From contig NZ_JACCBB010000001.1 in NCBI RefSeq assembly GCF_013409345.1, positions 1,612,001 through 1,676,000 on the forward strand: a stretch of 64,000 nucleotides of DNA. The letters are read 5' to 3'. The position numbers were made by a program, and so were the translations under genes. Below are positions 58,088 through 64,000 of this stretch, in pieces. How positions within the stretch are numbered: position 1 is the stretch's first letter; each line of letters starts with the position of its first letter. The notes beneath the pieces were generated by a model. The model was not told the origin of the DNA, searched no databases, and was given only the letters and a program-made list of their open reading frames with translations. The DNA comes from Kineococcus aurantiacus. GTDB taxonomy: Bacteria; Actinomycetota; Actinomycetes; Actinomycetales; Kineococcaceae.

Positions 58088-58177
58088 GGTGGCGGTCCTT
58101 CCTGTGCTGGGGTGATCCGCAGGTGGGCGCCTGCGGGCGGGTGGTGTGGTCGGTGCGGAGCCGCGCTGATCCGGGGA

Positions 58178-58705
58178 TCAGGCAGCTTCGGCGCCGGCCT
58201 GCTTCTCCCGCAACGCTTCCACGGTGCGGACGGTCTTCGACAGCGGCGCCTGGAACAGGGCCGCGGCCTTGGACTGGGACGCCTTGAGGACGCCGGCGAC
58301 CTTGGCCAGGAGGACCTCGCGGGACTCCAGGTCGGCCAGGGCCGTGACCTCTTCGGCGCTGATCGCACGGCCGTCGAGCATGCCGCTCTTGACGATCAGC
58401 TGGGGGTTGGCCTTCGCGAAGTCACGCAGACCCTTGGCCGCCTCGACCGGGTCACCGGTGATGAAGGCGATCGCGGAGGGGCCGGACAGCTTCCCCTCGA
58501 AAGCCGTGACGCCGGCTTCCTTCGCAGCGATGCTGGTCAGCGTGTTCTTGAGGACCGCGTAGGTCGTGTCAGGACCCAGCGCCTTGCGCAGGTTGGTGAT
58601 CTGCGCAACGGACAACCCCCGGTACTCGGTGAGCACGGCGGCGTTGGACGCCTCGAACAGGGCCGTGATCTCCTTCACGGCCGCGATGTTCCTGGGTTTC
58701 GGCAC
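58178..58705 (-). CDS. rplJ: 50S ribosomal protein L10
   Basis: 175 residues. Stalk base that holds L7/L12 dimers by its C-terminal helix. [58 protein letters not shown] and the end helix [19 protein letters not shown] are the family parts. GTG 58705 has a GGAGG site. It is 90 bases before rplL. Confidence 0.97.
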   Translation of the reverse strand: MPKPRNIAAVKEITALFEASNAAVLTEYRGLSVAQITNLRKALGPDTTYAVLKNTLTSIAAKEAGVTAFEGKLSGPSAIAFITGDPVEAAKGLRDFAKANPQLIVKSGMLDGRAISAEEVTALADLESREVLLAKVAGVLKASQSKAAALFQAPLSKTVRTVEALREKQAGAEAA

Positions 58706-58980
58706 GAGTGCCCTCCTTCCTTCGTCTCGGGGGGCCGGTCAGGCCCTGGACGCACGGAACGCCCCGGCGCAGGCGCGGCACGGGGCGTCGAAGGTCTGGC
58801 TCTCGATGCTCTTGCTCACCTGCGCAGGTCGCCCGTGTGCACGGGACCTTCTGCCGCCCCCGGGAGGAGACGGCGACCGGCGGTCTTCGGTACTCGTCAA
58901 GGGTACACGCCGTCACGGGGTGCTGCCGCCACGCGCGGGGCGGCCGGCGCCCCGCGGGGGCGCGGGAGCCCGCCGGCACG
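58706..58980 (-). other. rplJ upstream region and leader
   Basis: No gene is seen. A TACCCT box at 58900-58905 is the best -10 candidate, giving a leader of about 190 bases, but its -35 is poor; TTGACG at 58900-58895 has no matching -10. L10 leaders bind L10-L12 in other bacteria; I cannot define such a structure by eye. Confidence 0.35.
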
Positions 58981-59020
58981 CCGCAGGGGCGGGACCCCTC
59001 CCGGGATCCCGCCCCTGCGG
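58981..59020 (-). terminator. rplK-rplA terminator
   Basis: CCGCAGGGGCGGGA (58981-58994) and TCCCGCCCCTGCGG (59007-59020), a perfect 14-base stem about 20 bases after the rplA stop. Confidence 0.7.
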
Positions 59021-59039
59021 GTCGTGCTCGTGCGCCGGG

Positions 59040-59756
59040 TCAGGCGCTGGTGGCCTCGCTGGTCAGACCGCGGGTCAGCGCCGGGTCCACCGGGACGCCC
59101 GGGCCCATCGTCGTGGTGATCGTGGCCTTCTTCAGGTAACGACCCTTGGACGACGACGGCTTCAGGCGCAGCACCTCGTCGAGGGCGGCGGCGTAGTTCT
59201 CGACGAGCTGGTCGTCACTGAAGGACGCCTTGCCGATGATGAAGTGCAGGTTGGCGTGCTTGTCGGTGCGGAACTCGATCTTCCCGCCCTTGATCTCCGT
59301 GACGGCCTTGGCGACGTCCATGGTCACGGTGCCGGTCTTCGGGTTCGGCATGAGGCCACGGGGGCCCAGCACCTTGCCCAGACGGCCGACCTTGCCCATG
59401 AGGTCCGGGGTCGCCACGGCGGCGTCGAAGTCGAGACGGCCCTTGGCCACCTCGTCGATGAGCTCGTCGCCACCGACGATGTCGGCGCCGGCGGCCTCGG
59501 CCTGGGCGGCGCGGTCACCGACGGCGAAGACCAGCACGCGGGCGGTCTTGCCGGTGCCGTGCGGGAGGTTGACCGTGCCGCGGACCATCTGGTCGGCCTT
59601 GCGGGGGTCGACGCCGAGGCGGAAGGCCACCTCGACGGTCGCGTCGTACTTCACGGTCGAGGTCTCGCGCGCCAGCTTCACGGCGTCGAGAGGGGCGTAC
59701 AGCTCGTCGGCGTCGATCTTCTCGACGGCGGCGCGGTAGGCCTTGCTGCGCTTCAC
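59040..59756 (-). CDS. rplA: 50S ribosomal protein L1
   Basis: 238 residues. Mobile arm beside the E site; in E. coli it represses the L11 operon. [60 protein letters not shown] and [20 protein letters not shown] are normal. GTG 59756 has AAGGAG five bases before it. The end has a short actinobacterial extension. Follows rplK. Confidence 0.97.
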   Translation of the reverse strand: MKRSKAYRAAVEKIDADELYAPLDAVKLARETSTVKYDATVEVAFRLGVDPRKADQMVRGTVNLPHGTGKTARVLVFAVGDRAAQAEAAGADIVGGDELIDEVAKGRLDFDAAVATPDLMGKVGRLGKVLGPRGLMPNPKTGTVTMDVAKAVTEIKGGKIEFRTDKHANLHFIIGKASFSDDQLVENYAAALDEVLRLKPSSSKGRYLKKATITTTMGPGVPVDPALTRGLTSEATSA

Positions 59757-59833
59757 TGCTTCTCCTTCGTGCGGGGAGGTCGTGGTCGGACGGGCCGCGC
59801 GGGCCCTGCCACTGGGACCGGCCGAGCGGGTGC

Positions 59834-60265
59834 TCAGTCGGAGACGGTGATGCCCATGGAGCGGGCGGTGCCGGCGATGATCCGCGCGGCCATGTCGACG
59901 TCCTTGGCGTTGAGGTCCTGGAGCTTCTGCTCGGCGATCTCGCGGACCTGGGCCTGGGTCAGGTTGGCGACCTTCTTCACGTGGGGCTCGCCGGAGCCCT
60001 TCTCCACGCCCGCGGCCTTCTTGATGAGCTCGGCGGCCGGCGGGGTCTTGGTGATGAAGGTGAACGAGCGGTCCTCGTAGACCGTGATCTCGACCGGGAT
60101 GACGTTGCCGCGCTGGGCCTCGGTCTGCGCGTTGTACGCCTTGCAGAACTCCATGATGTTCACGCCGTGCTGACCGAGCGCGGGGCCGATCGGCGGGGCC
60201 GGGGTCGCCTGACCGGCCTTGATCTGGAGCTTGATGAGACCGGCGACCTTCTTCTTGGGGGGCAT
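59834..60265 (-). CDS. rplK: 50S ribosomal protein L11
   Basis: 143 residues. GTPase-centre protein and thiostrepton site partner; needed for RelA activation. [60 protein letters not shown] and [20 protein letters not shown] are complete, with both prolines of the N-terminal domain ([10 protein letters not shown]) kept. ATG 60265. It leads rplK-rplA behind its own promoter. Confidence 0.98.
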   Translation of the reverse strand: MPPKKKVAGLIKLQIKAGQATPAPPIGPALGQHGVNIMEFCKAYNAQTEAQRGNVIPVEITVYEDRSFTFITKTPPAAELIKKAAGVEKGSGEPHVKKVANLTQAQVREIAEQKLQDLNAKDVDMAARIIAGTARSMGITVSD

Positions 60266-60344
60266 GCGCCATCCCTTTCGCTTCGACGTGAACGGCCCTT
60301 CGGTGCCCGCGGTTCGGGCGACGAGTGGTTGGAGGCCGTCGTCC

Positions 60345-60373
60345 AGTCTACGGCCGCGGCTCGCAGGCCCGAA
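60345..60373 (-). promoter_or_regulatory. Candidate rplK-rplA promoter
   Basis: TTCGGG (60373-60368), 17 bases, TAGACT (60350-60345). The -10 is good, the -35 weak. It lies between the nusG terminator and rplK, leaving a leader of about 75 bases. Confidence 0.45.
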
Positions 60374-60385
60374 ATCGGCGACGAC

Positions 60386-60420
60386 AGGACCCCCTGACCC
60401 GTTGCGGGTCAGGGGGTCCT
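60386..60420 (-). terminator. secE-nusG terminator
   Basis: AGGACCCCCTGACCCG (60386-60401), loop TTG, and a perfect complement (60405-60420). It follows the nusG stop by 17 bases. Confidence 0.8.
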
Positions 60421-60437
60421 GGGAGAGCGCGGAGGCG

Positions 60438-61355
60438 TCAGATCTTGGCGACCTGGTTGAAGTTGAGCTCGACGGGCGTCTCGCGGCCGAAGATCGAGAC
60501 GAGCACGGTGAGCTTCTGCCGGTCGGCGGAGATCTCCGAGATAGTCGCCGGGAGGGTCTCGAAGGGGCCCTCCATGACCGTGACGGACTCGCCGACCTCG
60601 AAGTCCACGACCCGGGCCGGGGCGGCCGTCGCCGTGCCGCCCGAGGCGGCCTTCTCGCCGGCCTTGGCGGGCTTGGGCGTCAGCGTCGGGGCCAGCATCG
60701 AGAAGATCTCGTCCTGCGACAGCGGGACCGGCTGGTGGGTGTTGCCGACGAAGCCGGTGACCCCCGGGGTGTGCCGCACGGCGCCCCACGACTCGTCGGT
60801 CAGGTCCATGCGGACCAGGACGTAGCCGGGGATGCGGACGCGGCGGACGTTCTTGCGCTGGCCGTTCTTGACCTCGACGACCTCCTCCATGGGCACCTCG
60901 ACCTGGAAGATGTAGTCCTCCATGTTGAGGGACGTCATGCGCGTCTCGAGGTTGGTCTTCACGCGGTTCTCGTACCCGGCGTAGGAGTGGATGACGAACC
61001 ACTCACCGGGCTGGCGGCGCAGCTTCTTGCGGAACTCCTCGGCCTCGTCGAGGTCACCCTCGCCGGGGTCCAGGGCCTCGCGCTCGGGGGCGTCCCCGTC
61101 CTCGGCAGCCTCACCAGCGTCGTCGGCCGCGGCGTCGTCGGCCACGAGGGGCTCGTCGACGTCGGCGGCCTCCTCGCCCTCGGGCGCGCCCAGGACGTCG
61201 CCGACGGGCGTGCCGGCGGTGTCAGCGGCCTGCTCGTCGGCGGCCTCGGCGTCCGCCTCGACGTCGTCACGGACGTCGTCGGCGTCGTAGGACCGGGTCG
61301 CGACGAACTGCTCGTCCGACTGGTCGTCGTCCGAGGGACCCCACTGCTCCGACAC
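60438..61355 (-). CDS. nusG: Transcription termination/antitermination protein NusG with long acidic N-terminal domain
   Basis: 305 residues against about 180 in E. coli. The NGN domain (about residues 117-225, [40 protein letters not shown]) and KOW domain (about 248-305, [20 protein letters not shown]) are complete. Residues 1-110 are Asp, Glu and Ala rich. Actinobacterial NusG proteins have such acidic extensions; function is unknown. GTG 61355 gives the SEQ-type start after a CAGG site; GTG 61388 is an alternative with no site. Follows secE. Confidence 0.95.
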   Translation of the reverse strand: MSEQWGPSDDDQSDEQFVATRSYDADDVRDDVEADAEAADEQAADTAGTPVGDVLGAPEGEEAADVDEPLVADDAAADDAGEAAEDGDAPEREALDPGEGDLDEAEEFRKKLRRQPGEWFVIHSYAGYENRVKTNLETRMTSLNMEDYIFQVEVPMEEVVEVKNGQRKNVRRVRIPGYVLVRMDLTDESWGAVRHTPGVTGFVGNTHQPVPLSQDEIFSMLAPTLTPKPAKAGEKAASGGTATAAPARVVDFEVGESVTVMEGPFETLPATISEISADRQKLTVLVSIFGRETPVELNFNQVAKI

Positions 61356-61420
61356 GTGCTGACCTGCTTCCTTCAGTATCCGGGACACACGCGCACCGGA
61401 CTGGTGCGCACCGACGCTCG

Positions 61421-61654
61421 TCAGGACCCGAACACCAGCAGGATGAGCTTGCCGATGCCGTAGTCCAGCAAGGAGACGAAGAGCATCATCACGACGACGA
61501 AGACGAGGACGACGCCGGTGTAGCTGAGCAGCTGGCGCCGGCCGGGCCAGACGACCTTGCGCAGCTCCTCGATGACCTGGCGCAGGAACAGCAGCAGGCC
61601 GGTGCGCTTCCTGGCCTCGGCGGGCTGCGCCGCGGCCTTCGTCGTCTGGCTCAC
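61421..61654 (-). CDS. secE: Protein translocase subunit SecE
   Basis: 77 residues. Single-membrane-helix clamp of Sec[21 protein letters not shown] is the amphipathic helix with the conserved VVWP, followed by the membrane helix [23 protein letters not shown] 61654 gives a short hydrophilic N-terminus, as usual in Gram-positive bacteria. It lies between tRNA-Trp and nusG, the standard order. Confidence 0.96.
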   Translation of the reverse strand: MSQTTKAAAQPAEARKRTGLLLFLRQVIEELRKVVWPGRRQLLSYTGVVLVFVVVMMLFVSLLDYGIGKLILLVFGS

Positions 61655-61729
61655 CTCGGGCTGCCCCGCTTCTGTTGCTCGCCGTCTACGGACGTGCGCC
61701 GGGTGTCCCCGGAACACGGGTGGTGCTCG

Positions 61730-61802
61730 CAGGGCAGGAGGGACTCGAACCCACAACCGCCGGTTTTGGAGACCGGTGCGCTACCAATTGCGCCACTGCC
61801 CT
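61730..61802 (-). tRNA. trpT: tRNA-Trp (anticodon CCA)
   Basis: 73 bases. Acceptor AGGGCAG (61802-61796) pairs with CTGCCCT (61737-61731), discriminator G at 61730, no encoded CCA. The D arm has GCGCAATTGGTAGCGC, the anticodon stem ACCGG/CCGGC-like with loop TCTCCAAAAC giving CCA, and the T arm GGGTTCGAGTCCC. It is directly upstream of secE, as in other actinobacteria. Confidence 0.95.
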
Positions 61803-61851
61803 TCACACGGCTCGGCCACCCCGGCGGGGTGTGCTCCACCACGTGCTTCAA

Positions 61852-61877
61852 CGCTGGCGGTGCGAGGACCGCCAGCG
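61852..61877. promoter_or_regulatory. Hairpin between tRNA-Trp and the aminotransferase
   Basis: CGCTGGCGGT (61852-61861), loop GCGAGG, ACCGCCAGCG (61868-61877). It lies 50 bases upstream of the tRNA; TATGGT at 61894-61889 (minus strand) could be the tRNA -10, putting the stem in the pre-tRNA leader. Confidence 0.4.
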
Positions 61878-61959
61878 ACCACCATAGGTGACGGGAGGGG
61901 CGGGAGTCGAACCAGTGCGCCGGAGCGGGTCGGCGGGGCGGGGTGGAAGGATGACCTTC

Positions 61960-63189
61960 GTGACCGCGCAGACGAGTCCCCAGACCTCCCGCGACCGCCT
62001 CTCCGCCCGCGTCGCGGGCATCGCCGAGTCGGCGACCCTGGCGGTGGACGCGAAGGCGAAGGCGCTGAAGGCCGCCGGCCGCCCGGTCATCGGCTTCGGC
62101 GCGGGCGAGCCGGACTTCCCCACGCCGCAGGAGATCGTCGACGCCGCCGTCGCCGCCTGCCAGGACCCCGCCAACCACCGCTACACCCCCGCGGCCGGGC
62201 TGCCCGCCCTCAGGGAGGCCATCGCCGCGAAGACGCTGCGCGACAGCGGGTACGAGGTCTCCCCCGGCCAGGTGCTGGTGACCAACGGCGGCAAGCAGGC
62301 CGTCTACGAGGCCTTCGCGGCGATCCTGGACACCGGCGACGAGCTGCTGCTGCCGGCCCCCTACTGGACGACCTACCCCGAGGCCGTGCGGCTGGCCGGC
62401 GGCGTCGCCGTCGAGGTGTTCGCCGGGCTCGACCAGGGCTACAAGGTGACCGTCGACCAGCTCGAGGCCGCGCGCACGCCGCGCACCAAGGCCCTGCTGC
62501 TCAACTCCCCCTCCAACCCCACCGGCGCCGTGTACTCCCCCGAGGAGGTCCGGGCGATCGGGCAGTGGGCGCTGGAGCACGGCGTCTGGGTCGTCACCGA
62601 CGAGATCTACGAGCACCTGGTGTACGACGGCGTGCGGGCCGCCCCCGTCGTCGCGGAGGTGCCCGAGCTCGCCGACACGACGATCGTCCTCAACGGCGTC
62701 GCCAAGACCTACGCCATGACGGGCTGGCGGGTGGGCTGGATGATCGCCCCGGCCGACGTGGTCAAGGGCGCGGCCAACCTGCAGTCGCACCTGACCTCCA
62801 ACGTCGCCAACGTCTCCCAGCGCGCGGCCGTGCAGGCCCTCACGGGCGACCTGACCGCCGTCGTGCGCATGCGCGAGGCCTTCGACCGGCGCCGGCGGCT
62901 GATGGTCTCGATGCTCGACGCGATCGAGGGCGTCCGGTGCCCGCTGCCGCAGGGGGCGTTCTACGCCTACCCCAGCGTCGAGGAGCTCATCGGGAAGTCG
63001 CTGCGCGGGCGCGAGATCACCTCCTCGGCCGTGCTGGCCGAGCTGGTCCTCACCGAGGCCGAGGTGGCCGTCGTCCCCGGCGAGGCGTTCGGCCCCAGCG
63101 GGTTCCTGCGCCTGTCCTACGCCCTGGCCGACGCCGACCTGGTGACCGGCGTGGAGCGGGTCCAGCAGCTGCTCGCCGAGGTGCGCTGA
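61960..63189 (+). CDS. aspC: Aspartate aminotransferase, class I PLP enzyme
   Basis: 409 residues. Moves amino groups between aspartate or related amino acids and 2-oxoglutarate. [56 protein letters not shown] and [20 protein letters not shown] are standard; Lys in [20 protein letters not shown] (about residue 245) binds PLP and Arg in GFLRLSYAL binds the carboxylate. GTG 61960 is chosen because GGAAGG lies nine bases before it; ATG 61951 abuts that site. This gene beside secE is conserved in Streptomyces. Confidence 0.93.
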   Translation: MTAQTSPQTSRDRLSARVAGIAESATLAVDAKAKALKAAGRPVIGFGAGEPDFPTPQEIVDAAVAACQDPANHRYTPAAGLPALREAIAAKTLRDSGYEVSPGQVLVTNGGKQAVYEAFAAILDTGDELLLPAPYWTTYPEAVRLAGGVAVEVFAGLDQGYKVTVDQLEAARTPRTKALLLNSPSNPTGAVYSPEEVRAIGQWALEHGVWVVTDEIYEHLVYDGVRAAPVVAEVPELADTTIVLNGVAKTYAMTGWRVGWMIAPADVVKGAANLQSHLTSNVANVSQRAAVQALTGDLTAVVRMREAFDRRRRLMVSMLDAIEGVRCPLPQGAFYAYPSVEELIGKSLRGREITSSAVLAELVLTEAEVAVVPGEAFGPSGFLRLSYALADADLVTGVERVQQLLAEVR

Positions 63190-63227
63190 CCCGCACCCCC
63201 GCCCGCGGGGCCCGGACGCGGCACCAT

Positions 63228-64000
63228 GTGGACGTGCGCACCCGCACCCGCCCCGCACGCTGGAGCCCCGGCACGCCCGCCGGGGCCACCTCGTGGTGGG
63301 TCCGCAGCATCCCCGGCTGGCACGCGGCGTTCGCGGCGTTCGTGCTCATCGCCGCCGTCGTCCTCGTCCTCTCGCACGACCCCCGGCGCGCCGGGGCCGC
63401 CGCGGCCCTCGCCGCGGTCGTGCTGGCCTACGCCCTCCTGGGGGTCCCCGGGGCGCGGGCGCGCGACCGCCGCGCACGTGCCTACCTCGGGGTCGAGGTC
63501 GTGGCGCTGGGGGCGGCCCTGGCGTGCGCGCCGGAGCTGGACTTCCTGCTCTTCATGGCCTTCCCGCAGGCGTGGTTCTTCACCGACTCCCGCCGGGAGG
63601 GGTGCGCGTGGACGGCCGCGACGGCCGTGGCCGGCCTGGTCGGCCTCTCGGCCGGCCACGGGCGCAGCGCCGAGACCCTGGACGTCGCCGTCTCGATGCT
63701 GGTGTCGGTGGCCTTCACCTGCACCCTGGGGCTCTGGATCTCGCGGGTGGTGGCGCAGAGCGCCGAGCGCGCCGAGCTGATCGCCGAGCTGGAGAGCACC
63801 CGCTCGGAGCTGGCCGCCGCCCACCACCAGGCGGGGGTCGCCACCGAACGGGCCCGGCTGGCGGCCGACATCCACGACACCCTCGCCCAGGGCTTCACGG
63901 GCATCGTGCTGCTGGCCCAGACGGCGGCCGCGGCCGCCGAGGAGCCCACCCGCGGGCAGCTGAGCGTCATCGAGGACGCCGCCCGCGCCGGGCTGGCGCA
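63228..64000 (+). CDS. NarL-family sensor histidine kinase, N-terminal part
   Basis: The gene runs off the window end. About 257 residues are visible: a short cytosolic start, four to five hydrophobic helices (about residues 30-170, with AAFAAFVLIAAVVLVL and VSMLVSVAFTCTLGLW), a coiled-coil linker (ERAELIAELESTRSELAAAH) and the HisKA_3 box TERARLAADIHDTLAQGFTG with the phospho-His near residue 222. The catalytic ATPase domain and probable partner regulator lie beyond base 64000. GTG 63228 or 63234 are both possible; neither has a clear site. Signal sensed is unknown. Confidence 0.85.
   Translation, partial: MDVRTRTRPARWSPGTPAGATSWWVRSIPGWHAAFAAFVLIAAVVLVLSHDPRRAGAAAALAAVVLAYALLGVPGARARDRRARAYLGVEVVALGAALACAPELDFLLFMAFPQAWFFTDSRREGCAWTAATAVAGLVGLSAGHGRSAETLDVAVSMLVSVAFTCTLGLWISRVVAQSAERAELIAELESTRSELAAAHHQAGVATERARLAADIHDTLAQGFTGIVLLAQTAAAAAEEPTRGQLSVIEDAARAGLA

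Overview
The window is a continuous stretch of chromosome from a very GC-rich actinobacterium. Codon third positions are almost all G or C, and starts are often GTG, with TTG at rpoB and rpoC. It carries a WhiB-family regulator, a BldM-type regulator, a SigD/RsdA pair, a GroEL with a histidine-rich tail, CIRCE elements and NAD-type core genes in actinobacterial order. The gene order and protein style fit a Kineococcus-like member of the Kineosporiales; that placement is inference from memory, not a database result. I see no plasmid, phage, insertion sequence or CRISPR array.

Layout. Bases 1-6.7 kb hold guaB3 (partial), guaB, an anti-sigma factor and its sigma factor, a BldM-like orphan response regulator, a MerR-type regulator and, divergently, whiB3. 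The order resembles the Mycobacterium guaB2-rsdA-sigD-whiB3-groEL1 region with the Streptomyces bldM gene added. Bases 6.8-9.1 kb hold groEL1 and groES behind a double CIRCE. Bases 9-25 kb hold cell-envelope and tRNA-modification genes (rimI, tsaB, tsaE, alr, nnr, acpS, glmS, coaA, glmM) with a methyltransferase, two GNAT proteins, an MFS carrier and two alpha/beta hydrolases between them. tsaD, which usually sits between rimI and groES, is absent.

Bases 24-61.7 kb are the translation and transcription block, nearly all on the minus strand and read from high to low coordinate: tRNA-Trp, secE, nusG, rplK-rplA, rplJ-rplL, rpoB-rpoC, rpsL-rpsG-fusA-tuf, the S10 and spc operons, secY-adk-map-infA-rpmJ-rpsM-rpsK, rpoA-rplQ-truA, then an ABC-F ATPase, a SixA phosphatase and rplM-rpsI. 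rpsD is not in the block. Bases 62-64 kb hold an aspartate aminotransferase and the start of a NarL-family sensor kinase on the plus strand.

Regulation visible in the sequence falls into two styles. Most ribosomal genes have clear Shine-Dalgarno sites, long leaders and GC-rich hairpins, and the rpsL and rpsJ leaders share a 17-base identical motif. Several non-ribosomal genes (guaB3, guaB, sigD, tsaB, alr, glmS, coaA) have a TAnnnT box only 6-7 bases before the start codon, as expected of leaderless mRNAs. The most unusual regulatory feature is a set of phased TGAACA-type repeats between the MerR gene and whiB3. The most unusual gene start is truA, which appears to begin at CTG overlapping the rplQ stop.
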